A stretch of DNA of 64,000 nucleotides from Erpobdella octoculata (GCA_963978895.1 OZ022244.1:27178257-27242256); one strand, 5' to 3'. Numbered from the stretch's first letter, positions 1 through 15,892 are shown. Notes: generated from the letters alone by a model not told the origin. Made by a program: numbers and translations.

Positions 1-1300
1 TAGCTTTGGCTTGAAACTGCAAACAGTTATACGCAAATTACTGAGACAATCTCAAAAAACTTAGAAGATCAGATGAGCCATTTCGAAAACAATTGTTGTT
101 TTCATATCTCATTTCTGATCCTAGAAAAGAAATATTTTACAAAAAACAGTAAAAAAATTCAAACTAGAGTGAAGTAAATCTAACATATCTTTCGTGGATA
201 ACACTTCTTAAAACGCGACTGTTTGGAAGGAAATAAGAACAGGTGAAAGATGCCGTGTAGTTGACAATGATTGGATAAGATGGAGCTAATAGATGATTGT
301 AACTACCAAAAAGACGTCTCATTGGATCATTGGACGGCTGCGGTCTCACCCCATTGCCAGGGGCCACGTCGACATCTCTGTTGTCATCTGGGAATGCCTG
401 TTTTAATAAAAGTTCAATATTCAGTGGTAAGAAATTGTATCGTATTTTTGCTATAAAACATGTAAAGATAAAAATATATTTTTTTTTAAAATGCTTTCAT
501 TTGCCTCTTTATCTGAGTCAACGAACTAAAATTTTCTAATCTAAAACAACCGTTACGTTCAATCTTGTACATTGTTTATTTCTTTCATATGAAATCAAAA
601 TTCATAAATTTAACTCGATGTATGGATTAGTTGTTATTTAAAACATTTTATTCATATATTGTTATTGAGAATACAGCTATAGTTAAAGTTTCAAAGCTCT
701 ACGTAGATGAATATTAGTCGAATTTACCTGTAACGGACAACTTTGATTAATTTTAATTGATTTAAGGCATAATTTATGTCGAAAACATTCAATTCATGTA
801 TTGTCATCCAGAATAAAGCTTTCCTGAAAATTTTAGAGCTCTAGGTGGTCGAAAAGTAGGTGAATTTTTGTTTTTAAGATTTGATCACCACAGACAAACA
901 GAGAGACGAGTGAAGTTAAATAAAAGCATTTAAAAAATTGTGTCGTTTTTCTAGTTAGAAGATGGAATTGTAACTGTAGAAGTTGTGATTGAAAATTTAC
1001 TACTTTTCTCGATTGTAATAGTGGATTAATTACAAAATGTAGGCTTATAATAACTAAAAATAATTTTCATATTTTATGATCCAAAATGTAACTAAAAAAA
1101 ATTAATAATTTTTAAACAATTTTTTATTTTTAACATTTTAAAATTACTAAATTTTTTTATTAAAAATGATAAAACAAACGGACAAAATCTTAAATTAAAA
1201 ATTAAAAAATATGTTTTGGCGTAAAATAAATCAAACTTTATTCTCAAACAAGTTTTTTAAAATCCACAGATAATAAACTTTACTCACATGAGCCACTGCA
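1..1300. other. AT-rich non-coding stretch before the gap
   Basis: No exon could be supported here. If the AChBP exon after the gap has upstream exons within this window they should lie here or in the gap, but no Cys-loop-type motif was found in a clean frame. A short dispersed repeat lies at about 878-936 (listed separately). Confidence 0.5.
878..936. repeat. Dispersed repeat, copy 1
   Basis: The stretch containing GATCACCACAGAC and GAGAGACGAGTGAAGTTAAA recurs almost unchanged at 7305-7371, where it runs directly into a TA/TG microsatellite. It is probably the end of a mobile element whose family I do not recognise. Confidence 0.6.
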
Positions 1301-1500
1301 NNNNNNNNNNNNNNNNNNNNNNNNNNNNNNNNNNNNNNNNNNNNNNNNNNNNNNNNNNNNNNNNNNNNNNNNNNNNNNNNNNNNNNNNNNNNNNNNNNNN
1401 NNNNNNNNNNNNNNNNNNNNNNNNNNNNNNNNNNNNNNNNNNNNNNNNNNNNNNNNNNNNNNNNNNNNNNNNNNNNNNNNNNNNNNNNNNNNNNNNNNNN
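1301..1500. other. Assembly gap (200 N)
   Basis: A run of exactly 200 N, a conventional gap size, so the true length is unknown. It removes the 5' part of the terminal exon of the first AChBP-like gene. Confidence 0.99.
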
Positions 1501-1631
1501 GGTTCTACAATACTAACTGCGCTGTCATTTCAAACATCACGACAACAAGGAATGTCATGACATATCCCTGCTGTCCTGAACCCTACGTAGATATCATGGT
1601 CGACTTCGACGTTGAAGACAACCCAAACTGA
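1501..1631 (+). CDS. Acetylcholine-binding protein-like, C-terminal exon (5' part in gap)
   Basis: The frame beginning at 1503 gives 42 residues and then TGA at 1629-1631. It contains TYPCCPEPYVD, the loop-C signature of AChBPs and nicotinic receptor alpha subunits: a vicinal cysteine pair flanked by two tyrosines. The reading frame stops about 20 residues after the pair, with no transmembrane segment. That is how secreted AChBPs end, whereas receptors continue into four membrane helices. Known AChBPs are soluble pentamers that bind acetylcholine, in snails released by glia. Upstream sequence is lost in the gap, and no acceptor site is visible. An AATAAA follows at 1721-1726. The next gene downstream is a divergent relative in the same orientation, so this is a tandem pair. 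A truncated receptor pseudogene is possible, but the clean frame argues against it. Confidence 0.8.
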
Positions 1632-1914
1632 AAAACAATGGATTCCGATATTGCGTTCACTATAAGACTGATAATTTACTTCTAATTAGTGCTGTTACAA
1701 ACATGTTTTTTTATTTATAGAATAAATAAAACATGCAATACAGTAAAAAATAAATAATCATTTAAATCTGTAGTCTTAATCAAACTAGCAACTTGATGTC
1801 AATGAAAATTACATCTCCTTATTGTTTTTTTTTTTGGAATTTTGAAGTTATTTTGCTATTGTTTTATAATAATTAATTTGGCAGTTTCAAATCAAAGGTT
1901 TGGAATGCAGCATG

Positions 1915-2045
1915 TTTTGAACTTTTTCCACGGGCACAAAATCAAGCCATGCATGTTAAATTAGTTGCTGCCGAATCATTGTTCTGTTTTCTAGCTCCTA
2001 TTCCTTGTTAGCGAAACAAAAATGTACCTTTTCAGCTACAGCCCT
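1915..2045. repeat. Dispersed repeat block, copy 1
   Basis: A stretch with CCACGGGCACAAAATCAAGCC and TTAAATTAGTTGCTG is repeated, diverged, at about 3323-3435. The two blocks belong to the same repeat family as the neighbouring minisatellite copies. Confidence 0.6.
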
Positions 2046-2587
2046 GAGCTGGAGTGAGCTAAAAACATGACTAGTTCCAACTAGTTTCCAAATCAACGCA
2101 TACTGCATATTGTTCCACACCATTGCAGTCAATTGATAAAAAAATATACTATTTTCAAATAAATAATCTAATTTTACAATAATTATATCTGTCATGTCTC
2201 GAGGGCAGATATTTAAAAAAAATCAACAAATTTTTATTTTGGTTTTTCACAGCTGCTCGACATAACGGATAATTAACAAAACTTCATGAGGCCAAAGTAA
2301 CAAACCAAACATCTGACACCACATGTCTTTCGTAATTACTTTGGCGCTTCATTTTAGAGGTTTTCATTTAGCATTATAGAAGAGATGTGCGATATTTTAT
2401 TAAATTGCTTTACTCTACTCTAGCACATAAACGCGAACCCTTTCATAACGGATTTGAGCATTAGTTTAAAAAATATTTTAGTGTTAACTCTTTTATAACG
2501 CCCCCTTCTATAAGGAAAATATTGGAGGATACAAATAAAATGTAAAAGGACAGAACAATTAAAATAGCTTATTGTCTCAACTCTGCC

Positions 2588-2921
2588 AATTAATTTATTC
2601 ACTTCTCCCACTGTATTCCTTGATTCTTTAGCACATAAAAACATTAAAGAATTAAAAAAGTATCTGTTTATTTTATCATCACTTTATGTTATCATCATGT
2701 TATGTTATATTCGTGTTGTTTTATTCTCATCTTATGTTATCATCATGTTATGTTATCATCATGTTATGTATTGATCATGTTATGTTATCATCGTGTTATG
2801 TTATCATCATGTTATGTTATCATCATGTTATGTTATCATCGTGTTATGTTATTATCATGTTATGTTATCATCAAGTTATGTTATCATCGTGTTATGTTAT
2901 CATCATGTTATGTTATCCTAA
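2588..2921. repeat. Repeat flank plus ATCATCATGTTATGTT minisatellite, copy 1
   Basis: A unique-looking leader (2588-2669, containing TTTAGCACATAAAAACATTA) runs into 16-bp-type units of TTATCATCATGTTATG up to about 2921. The same leader and satellite recur at 3438-3708. The two open frames here are translations of the repeat. Confidence 0.8.
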
Positions 2922-3322
2922 GTGATAAAAGTAAAAAGGACAAACTTAGGGAGTGCCTCCTAGCGGCGTTGATGGTCCTGAAAATGATGAGTATGAATTC
3001 GATATTGAGGAAGAAGTTTTGGAAAACCGGAGAAAGCTGAAAATGGAATTGTTAGATGAAGAAACACAACGACTGAGAGGAATCAAAGTAGCACAAACGA
3101 GAAAAAAATATTTTTTTGGCGGCCAGGTCTGTCGTGAAAAAATTGTAGCAGTGGCTGGTACACATGTTGCTGGCTAAGAAATTATGGTGGGTTGCTGCGG
3201 CAAAACCCAGTTTGAACCGGAGTCCACTAGCTGTTTTTCTGAACATTTGACAGATGAATGTCGGACAGACTGCACAAATCAGGCTGGTCATGAAAAAACA
3301 AAGAACGAAGAATTTATTCAGT

Positions 3323-3708
3323 TTTGTGGCGGGTTTTTTTCCACGGGTACAAAATTAAGCCGTTTCATATTAAATTAGTTGCTGATAACGCAATTCTCCA
3401 TGTTCCAGCTCCAAATCCTTTTCTGCGCAACAAATCTGCCAATTAATTTATTCACTTCTCCACAGTGTTCCTTTATTCTTTAGCACATAAAAACATTAAA
3501 CAATTAAAAAGATATCGGTTTATTTTATTATCCTGTTATGTTATCATCATGTTATGTTATCATTATGTTATCACAATGTTATGTTATCATCATGTTATTT
3601 TATCATCATATTATGTTTTAATCATGTTATGTTAGTATCATGTTATGTTATCATCATGTTGTTTTATCATCCTGTTATTTTATCATGATGTTGTGTTATC
3701 ATGGTTTT
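3323..3708. repeat. Second copy of repeat block plus minisatellite
   Basis: The block at 3323-3435 matches 1915-2045, the leader at 3438-3512 matches 2588-2669, and the satellite at 3513-3708 matches 2670-2921. The order is the same as in copy 1, so the unit was duplicated or inserted twice as a whole. Confidence 0.7.
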
Positions 3709-4154
3709 AATTTATAACAATCCAACAAATCTATACTCGTTTTGTTAAATAACTTTATTTCGAAATCATTACTCACACCGAACACTAGAGGACACAATTG
3801 ACAACTCGATTGAATGAGCGAATAAACAGGATTTTTAAACTTTTTTAAAAACTAAAGGTTTTATAGTTACAGCTTATACAGCTAAAGCAATTTTTTGAAA
3901 ATTTAGTTACATATTCCAGATTGTGTTTATTCGTATTTCATATATTAAAGAGTTCCGCTAAGCCATATGTTATCTACTTATTGAAAAAGTCAAACAGCTG
4001 TTTTTATAGAAAAAAAAAGAATAAAAATGTGAACACTTGTCCAACATTTGTTCGCATTTTGATAAAAAAAAAACATCAATTATTTTTAATTGCAAAAATG
4101 TACATTGAATGTTGTTAGTTTAATTTGTTGTTTAACTTTCAATTAAAATGTCCC

Positions 4155-4162
4155 TATAAAAG
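4155..4162 (+). promoter_or_regulatory. TATA box of the AChBP-like gene
   Basis: TATAAAAG stands in the context CCCTATAAAAGGTCGG, 51 bases before the ATG at 4213. That leaves room for a start site about 30 bases downstream and a very short 5' UTR. It is inferred from the consensus only. Confidence 0.55.
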
Positions 4163-4212
4163 GTCGGCATCGATGAAATTTTGAATAAGTTCTTAAAAAA
4201 ATTCTGTCTAAA

Positions 4213-8023
<3,811 letters not shown>

Positions 8024-8279
8024 GAGTATAATACAGTCGTTGAAGTCGAACATTTAAAAGCATTCATTTAACTTAATGTGTGCATGTGTGTAACAAGTAC
8101 AAATATAGGTGTGCTTATATCTATATTTAACAAACTGGTTGGTTGAGTTGTTGGAAAATTTCCAAATTTACTTGAAAAGTGTTTTTTCGAAAAAAGCTAG
8201 CTGTCTTTCCAATCAAAAAAGCCATAAAGCGTATTTATCGAAGTAACAATTTGAGTAAAAATTAGTTTCTGCAAACTTT

Positions 8280-9552
8280 AAAATTTTGAAAACAAATATT
8301 CTATATCGGTACCTATCGGTTACTTCATCAACGCGGCGGGTAACTTGTGGCGTGCCTCAGGGGTCGGTGCTAGGCCCTCTCTTATTTCTTGTCTACATTA
8401 ATGATTTGTGCACTGTTTCGCATCGTCTCGAATTTGTCTTGTTCGCCGATGATACCAACCTTTTTGTTCTGGTGAAAACCTAAAAGATTTATATGATGTT
8501 ACTAATCATGAACTACTTTCCGTTTATAAATGGTTTTGTGCGAATAAACTTTCTTTAAATATAAGTAAAACCAACTATATTCTATTCCACCATAGAAATA
8601 AATTAATTTGTTCTGATTATCAACTTCTTATTGACGATAAACCTATTGCGCGAGTTTCCTCGTGTAAATTTCTTGGAATGTTGCTTGATGAGCACCTCTC
8701 ACTGATTGACCATATTAGTTACGTCGCATCTAAAGTTGCAAAAAAATTGTGGAATTCTATCTCGCGTGAGTCGATTTTTGGATAAAAATATGTCTATGAT
8801 GTTGTATTACGCTCTCGTTTACCCTTACTTGTCCTATTGTAATATTGTTTGGGCTTCAAATTATCCTACACGTCTAAAGTCTCTCCACATCTTACAGAAA
8901 AGAATCATCCGAATATTATTTAACTTGCCCTTTACATCATCTTGTAAAATGAAAACGATCGAGAACAACCTACTGAATGTATACCAAATTAATTTTTTTC
9001 TTGTTAGTATTTTCATGTACAAATATGACAACCATTTGTTACCGTCTTCATTTGATAACCTTTTCACAAAATCGTCTCATGTACATTCTCACGATGTGCG
9101 TTCTTTGCATTGCTTTCGGTCCGATTTTGCTCGAACAACTCTCAAAACATTCTCCATAAAGTGTTATGGTCCGCGGTTGTATTCAAATATTCCGATAACA
9201 ATATCCTCATTGAAAAGCATTTCGCTATTTAAAAAATCGTTGAAATCTTACATATTACAGCTAGATTCATAATTTCAATATCTATATACTTATGTTAACT
9301 TCGATACAGATATGTTAACTTATATATACTTATGTTTACTCCTATACACTTATGTTAACTTTTATTTCTCTGTCTCGGTTCGTATTTAAATCTGAATTTT
9401 CGTTTATAGGTCGTCCAGTTAGCGGGAAGTAATTCCCTTTGGATGAACCTTTTGAGCACTTGATTTTTTTTCCTTATTTATAACTTCACTGTTGTACTTA
9501 ATTGTTTTGTTTCGTGCTCAATAAATGTTCAAAAAAAAAAAAAAAAAAAAAA
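8280..9552 (+). pseudogene. 5'-truncated non-LTR retrotransposon (reverse transcriptase remnant)
   Basis: The frame at 8286-8483 carries GVPQGSVLGPLLFLVYINDL and FADDTNLF, the reverse-transcriptase motifs around the catalytic FADD. Near 8466 the reading shifts to a second frame (NLKDLYDV to KLWNSISRESIFG), and near 8760 to a third (8706-9272). The third holds the C-terminal RT/thumb region with LHILQKRIIRILFNLPF, typical of the jockey/CR1-like lineages. It ends after a short 3' UTR with AATAAA (9520-9525) and a poly-A run (9531-9552). The endonuclease and 5' half of the RT are missing, as in usual 5' truncation on insertion. It cannot make a working enzyme. The clade was not determined. Confidence 0.9.
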
Positions 9553-10144
9553 TTTACTGTGGATTGGAACGTTTTAGAACATATGTAAAAGAACTGACTG
9601 ACTTACTTAAAATAACGACTACAAAGTCTATGATCCACTTAAGTTTATGAAATTTTAATATGTTATGGCCATATAAAACTGACATACTAATAAAAAAAAC
9701 AACAATGTAACTGGTCGGCGTCGAAAGATATGGCCAAAGTTATACGCTACTAACTTTAAATTTACAAAAACAGACTGTTATAAACTGTTTATAAAAGCTG
9801 TATTTTACAGATCCTTCATTTACGAGTATTTTGATGTCTTCATTTATTATATGGACCCACCAACATGCGAACTATAAAAAATCTTGTAACACCACTTTTG
9901 CGTCATTCATAGTACTGCGCTGTCCTCACTTCGACAGTAGTCTCTAGGCCTCTAGGCACACGATTCCTCACACGCTTCTAAGTTTTGTGACTGCCTGCCT
10001 ACATCTTACTTAAAACTATCGTTCCAGGAAAAGTTTTGATCACAAAATTCTAACCAGTTGGTCTACTTTTTCTCGGTGTGGAATGAAAATCACTTCCATG
10101 TAATGATTCTTTAGTGTAACCTTATTCAGGGGTTCGATTTTCAT
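9553..10144. other. Intergenic, nothing recognised
   Basis: AT-rich sequence between the retrotransposon tail and the GC-rich fold-back element. No exon, RNA gene or repeat family was seen. Confidence 0.5.
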
Positions 10145-10152
10145 ACAAATTA

Positions 10153-10375
10153 TGGTACCCCGTCAAATGGGCCTCGACATAACGGCCCCCGACAAATTGC
10201 TCCGTCAAAAGGGCCCTTTTGTCGGGGCCCTTATGTCGGGGAGTTTTTTGTCGGGGCCGTTATGACGGGGGTCGTTTTGTCGGGGCCGTTTGACCGGGCC
10301 CATTTGTCGGGGGCCATAATGTCGGGACCCTTTTGTCGGGGCCCTTTTGTCTGAGGCCCATTTGACGGGTCACCA
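10153..10375. mobile_element. Small GC-rich fold-back element with terminal inverted repeats
   Basis: The ends are inverted copies of each other: the start reads TGGTACCCCGTCAAATGGGC and the end is its near-complement. The element is bounded by a 7-8 base direct repeat (ACAAATTA at 10145-10152 and 10375-10382), which looks like a target-site duplication. The body is tandem words of the type GTCGGGGCCCTTTT, and a self-complementary AAAAGGGCCCTTTT lies near 10213. It has no coding capacity. It lies 74 bases past the POLB stop codon, probably in its 3' UTR or flank. Confidence 0.7.
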
Positions 10376-10448
10376 CAAATTATACACACACTGTACTCAC
10401 GCACGGGATCAACAATAACAACGAATCCGTGAACACATTTATTTTTAA

Positions 10449-13400
10449 TTAATCATTTCGTTGGTCAGGTGACTTGTACTTCATTCCAATGTAATCAAAT
10501 ATATCTTCCTCACAGGTGACAGGTAGCGGTTCTCCTGGCACACCTTTGGAAATAACAATAATTCCATTTATAATAAGCACATCACCAAACTTCGCGATCA
10601 TCATCTCAATCCTTATTATTAGCAAAACAATCACAGACCTGTGCTTCCAACGGGTCTGATCGAGTACTCGTTGATGGTGAAACCTTGTGCCAAAGCGTGT
10701 GTGCGCATATTTTTATTGAACATGTCACTGCCCGTGAAGTACAACAGGGCACAAAAGTACTGGTCACTAGGGATGAGCCTGTCAAAGATATCTACATAAG
10801 CCAAATAACCTTAAACTTCCAGATGCCAACATAAATATTAAGATTTATTCAATAACTAAAACTTCATAAATTTCTTGTTACCTGATGTCCAGCCTTCGAT
10901 GATCAAACGTTTTGCTATCCTTCTCTGGCAGCTGGCATACACCCTACAAATCAAATAATCATCTTAAAAAATTTGTTATTATTAAGAATATGAATTCATT
11001 AAAATGCTAAATCAACATCAATGCTGATTTAAAAACAATTTTTAAAATACAAAATTAAATAAATAATAATGTAATGAAACATTGTAATTTATTTCAAATT
11101 TAAGTAAAACAACTCATACAAATTTTTATAAAATTTTATGAGTTGAAATTTTGTGTGAAAATAAATACCTAGAATAAAAAATAACCAACCATGTACTTTG
11201 TATCGCCCAGGGAAAGAGTGTCTGTGATGAAACCAGTGGATTTTAATTTATCCACCACTGCATGGAGGAGCTTGCCCTGTAGATTTACATGCAACAGCAA
11301 GATAGTTTTGTAAACAAGGAAGCCGTACTATATATATTCAATGTCGGAAACTTCCTTGCTTCAGTCACTTTATTTTTATTTTTGCAAGTCAGACATGATG
11401 CAGTGTCTTATATGACTGTTTATTATTAGGAAGTAATTCAGCTAATAAAATCCATCAGTCTGTAAGATATCATAATGATGTTCTAATTTTCATCATCCCC
11501 AATAAACATCAGCTGTGAGAAACTTTTGTAGTTTTCAGTCATGACACATGTCATAATAACCGTTGCTGTTAGAAACAAACTGAAAAACATGACTTGCTGT
11601 GCAAAAAAAACTCAAAATCAAAAAGTTATGACACACTTTTTTCGACATATCAGATGTAAACGACGGATGAGTAAGAAGTACGTCAATGTCACCACTGCTC
11701 TGTGCTCCTGTCGGAGGTAAATAATTTAAACTACAAATTCATTATTTAATAATTCAATCAGTTTTCATTACCAGCATATAGGAAAATGTCATCACCACAA
11801 AAACTATCATCACCATCATAACAACTCTATATAATCATTATCTTCATCACCGTCATCACAACTCTGTAATCATTATCATCACCTCCATCACAACTCCGTA
11901 ATCATTATCATCATCACCTCTTCTGAAACTGCCACAAATCTTGGCAGTGTTCTCTTCGTCCAGAGCCTTTATCTCAGATAGAATCACTTCCTATGTAAAA
12001 CAATTATGATGAAATTATCTGGAAAAAAACCTAAAACACAAATTCTCAACACTGTGCTGACCTCCAACAAGAGCATTTCTTCTCTTGGAATTCTTTTCTC
12101 AAATTCTTCAAAATATCTGAGAAAATGAATCATAATTTAATTAATTTTTCTCTTAATGATAAAAATAAATTTTACTCTAAACTAATAAATGAATATTCTG
12201 AACTTCTGACAAACATTTTTACATAGTATAATCTGCACGTGATAAAATCTGATGGTTTTAAAAAGATAAATATTTAAAAAAATTGACCAATATTTCCTGC
12301 ATCACTCAACTTCTCATCAAAAACAACTCACTGGATTTGACCTTAGAAATTTTTTAGTATTGCATCTTGAGTTATTTTATGTTTCTATCAATTAATTTGT
12401 ATATTTCCCTGGTCCGTGTATTCCCTACAACCCAAAGAAGAGGTAAGATAGTTTAAAGGTTTGCAATCAGACATCAGATTACTGTTTACATTTTCATACT
12501 ATTTAGCCATAGCAGTAATGTTATTTTATATCGAAATCGACTCAGGACACTATACCAGAAGATCACCCTAACCTACCCTCATCTTCATAATATATGCCAA
12601 CATATTTAATATTCAAATGAGTAAAACAATAATTAAAAGTTTACTTCAATCCAATCTGCTGGTGATGATTAAGTTTTGCTGAGTTCTTTTTAAGATCTAA
12701 ATAAATAATAAACATGTGAACCGTTAAAACTTTGTTTTTTCAAAATCCTTCATATTTTAACATTAGGCAGCTTTTAATTTCGTACAAATCTTTTTTTTGA
12801 CGATTATTATAAGTCTATAAAATAGAAAAACATTGACCACAGTCTTCCAAATACTTGATGTGTGAAGTATGCGAGGATTGAAAATTTCGAATCAATATGG
12901 AAAAAACAAATATTTTAATATAAATCCTTGAAGTGAAAAATTAATTATCACTTTTTAATGAATTTAAAACTGACGGTTCTATTTCTCTAAAAAATATTTT
13001 TAATTTTAATCAATTTAATTTTATATTTTATTTAAACTTTGTGCAATCAATCGAAAAAGTTACTAAAATGCATTTTCATCAACAACAACTCAATAAATTT
13101 AATAATTTCAGCTTGATTGGACGACAGCATCTACGTTTTTTAAACATCAAAAGATACCAATGCATGCCTCAAGCAAGCAAGCAAACAAGCAAGCAAACAT
13201 GACAAAGATAATAGAAGGGATTTATATAAATCAATATTACATTTTCCGAATTCATCACCACGAACGCTAACATCTCTGTTGAGTAAAATAAACACACCTT
13301 CTATGGACATTATTCCCTGGTCTACAAATTTCTTGGCCGCTGCAGCCCTGAAACGTTTGGTGATTAAGATAACAATGTTTTATGACTATGATGTTACTGA

Positions 13401-14290
13401 TGATGTTACTAATGATGTAGTAAGAATGGGTGATCACTGTGAGGTTACTGATGATGTAGTAAGAATGGGTGATGATTATGATGTTAATGATGATGTAGTA
13501 AGAATGGGTGATGATTATGATGTTACTGATGATGTTGCTGGTAGTAATGAGTAAAAATAAATTCTCTTCATTTACCCAATTCCAGTAACTTTGGTGAGTT
13601 CGGAGATCGCAACATTGGTATCATCTTTCTTTATCTGAAATAAAAAAAAAACAAACAATTTGAAAGAAGAGTCTGACTGCTCTATATATTGTTTTTAAAT
13701 ACTCCACGACATTGAGAAAATTAAATAAAATCTACAACCTCACAAAAAATTTAAACTTTACTCGCTTTCTCTAATTTTTCCAGTTTCCCAGTTTCAAGAA
13801 ACTCGTCTATCTTCTTAGCAATTTTTTCACCAACACCGTCCTATAAGTAATTAAAAAAAACTATTTAATAACTCGAGGAGCTGTAAAATAAGAAATAAAA
13901 TTATTGATCAAAAGTTAAACTGTATGCAACATGTCTAAATATATGTAATTTTTTCCACATTTACATGACAACAAAATCACATAATCAGATGATAAAAAGT
14001 TGATGATGATGAATTTTGAAAGTATAAAATTATTGTATTATTCATTTAGATTAGATCTTTAAAAATGATATTAAGCTTTCACAAACTTAATAACCATTTC
14101 TTCAAATAAATAATCGTACAGCCTGGTCAAAATTAATATTTCAATTAGCCTAAAACATAACTTACAAGATTTCTGGCCTCTTTACCACTTTTGATGGGAC
14201 TTTCATGTTTGGATATGGAACCAGCCGCTTTCCTGTATGCATTGTATTTATGCATCTGCCTGTTTACATTCTTCTCGTAATTTGCTAATT
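10449..14290 (-). CDS. POLB: DNA polymerase beta (first exon not found)
   Basis: Twelve exons join in phase: 14166-14290, 13766-13840, 13576-13634, 13298-13347, 12645-12696, 12062-12116, 11918-11990, 11637-11707, 11190-11276, 10882-10943, 10639-10778 and 10449-10543 (TAA). The protein fills short gaps in base-excision repair. Its 8-kDa domain removes the 5' deoxyribose phosphate and its 31-kDa domain adds the nucleotide. Visible are the lyase region (NAYRKAAG, then [13 protein letters not shown] with both conserved lysines), the second helix-hairpin-helix (TGIG), GSFRRG, the metal-binding aspartates in SSGDIDVLL and RRLDIRLIP, YFTGS, and the C-terminal GVPGEPLPV. All twelve match the vertebrate protein without gaps of note. 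Only the N-terminal 20 or so residues are missing. The intron after 13766 must use a GC donor (AAA then GCGAGT) to keep the frame. Confidence 0.93.
13380..13550. repeat. GATGATGTAGTAAGAATGGG-type minisatellite
   Basis: Imperfect units of about 39 bases (GATGTAGTAAGAATGGGTGA plus TGATTATGATGTTACT) in a POLB intron. They produce a 91-codon open frame on the + strand that I reject as a gene. Confidence 0.75.
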
Positions 14291-14910
14291 CTATTAAAAT
14301 TAATTTAATTAAATCGTATTATGATACTTCAGCAAAACAATAAATCTATCAACTCTAGCAAAAATGGCTATCGACGATATTGAGAATGCAGGGTGAAGTC
14401 TTTTCAAAAATAACTGAAGAAGTGAAAACTATGTTAAAAAAATATTTATGCCAATAAGGTTGAATGTTTCGCAACAATTAATTTGCGTGTGCCCTGTATC
14501 CACCCCTAAAAAATAGGCAGTTAAGAAAAGGCTGGTCATGACTATAGTTTAGTTTATATTGTTATCATTTATTGGAATATTATTCGACTGTAAAAGTATT
14601 ACTAGTGATGCTGTGATGCTGAAGAGATGAAAATGCCTGAGATAAAGCCTAAGATAGCTAATTAATAAATAGAAATATTAGGCCCAAAAGCCAATTTCAA
14701 CGTTTTTGTCGTTGCAAATGTTAATAAGACAATAAAAAATTAAGTAAAAACAATCAACAAGTAGGCCATAAAAATAAAGTTTTTCCACAAATTCCATACA
14801 TTTCAAGATTCGCCGGCTTTTCATTTATTGCAAATTTTTCTTTTAAAACAATATTTTTTTTTGAATTTTTATATGCCAACATCTATGTAATTGTATTTGA
14901 TTTGTTTTTA

Positions 14911-15090
14911 AACTCCGCCTCGCTAATTGCGAGCCAGTCCCAAGCCTGGATAAAGGAGGAGGGACAGTTAAATGGATCAAACTTTGATCCACGACAGGAA
15001 GTACTTATGTGCTTCCTACTTAGCCAATTCAGTCTTAAAACACTTGGTGTAAAGGACTATAAACTATCATAAAAAAAAAAAAAAAAAAAA
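14911..15090 (+). mobile_element. SINE, copy B, with poly-A and target duplication
   Basis: The body runs from AACTCCGCCTCGC to ACTATAAACTATCAT and ends in a pure A run (15071-15090). It is flanked by an 11-base direct repeat TGATTTGTTTT at 14898-14908 and 15091-15101. The core GAGCCAGTCCCAAGCCTGG is shared with copies A and C. It is non-coding and was presumably mobilised by a LINE. No tRNA-like head was recognised. Confidence 0.88.
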
Positions 15091-15271
15091 TGATTTGTTT
15101 TAAAACATTAATAATTATTTTTTTTAATCACGAAATTTTTTTTTTAATTTTCAAACTTGATTAATAGAATGCATTGTCATTCATGAGGCATAGATTTCAA
15201 ATTTCAGTTAATTTTCACTTTCAAGGTTCACAAACATTCAAGCAAGACCGGCGGTGAAGTTAATAAGTTAA

Positions 15272-15305
15272 AACCATATATATAGAATATTCTATATATA
15301 TGGTT
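15272..15305. repeat. 34-base perfect palindrome
   Basis: A perfect inverted repeat with arms AACCATATATATAGAAT and no loop. It lies between SINE B and the TIR element, so it may be the remnant of a very short fold-back sequence. Confidence 0.85.
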
Positions 15306-15892
15306 AAAACAGTTAACTTAGTTAAAGTTAGGTAAAGTTTCCCACGGTTAAAGTTAAACTGTTAAAAAAAGTAGGAATTTAAAAAAACCAAACCCATTAA
15401 AAAGTCCACAATCTCTGAGTTTTTATTGTCGGAAAGAGATTTTCTTTTGCTCATTATGAAACAAATAATAAGCGGTAATCTTTCCCACGGACGGCGGATT
15501 AATACATAATTCTCGGCTATAATTAACTATAAACACGACGAAAAGTAAACACTAGTTTAAAAATTATGATAATTAGTATAAATAATTTATTTAAAATGGG
15601 AAAATGTTATATAAAGTTATTTTAATTAAATAAATAATGTAATTATAATTTAAAAAATTTTACATATAAAAAATTTGAGTTTTAAGGAAAAGTGTAAACG
15701 AAGGAATCGCGTAGCGTGTTATATAACATTATAACTATTACCACGGCGGTAGGCGCCGGTATGCGATCTTTTTATTAATTTTATTTTTTACACTATATAG
15801 TATATTCAAACTCAGAATTTGTACCATTATTTAAAATATTAGTAAAATTAAAAAAAAAATTATATTGAAACTTTTTATGCGACTACCTAGGA

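Larger units (their letters stand above)
1632..4150. other. Intergenic, repeat-rich spacer between the two AChBP-like genes
   Basis: It holds a twice-present repeat block with a TTATCATCATG minisatellite (listed separately). Between the two satellites, an open stretch of about 225 bases (2953-3177) encodes an acidic, coiled-coil-like peptide. It has no ATG start, no recognisable domain and no splice context, so I do not call it a gene. Confidence 0.5.

Noticed and set aside
270..430. Possible upstream exon of the first AChBP gene (followed by a GTAAGA donor)
   Set aside because: The frames tried contain stops or lack the Cys-loop pattern, and no acceptor fits the expected phase.
2953..3177. 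74-codon acidic open frame between two satellites
   Set aside because: No ATG, no domain, no splice sites, and repeats on both sides.
13279..13554. 91-codon + strand frame in POLB intron
   Set aside because: It is antisense to a POLB exon plus a GAT-rich minisatellite.
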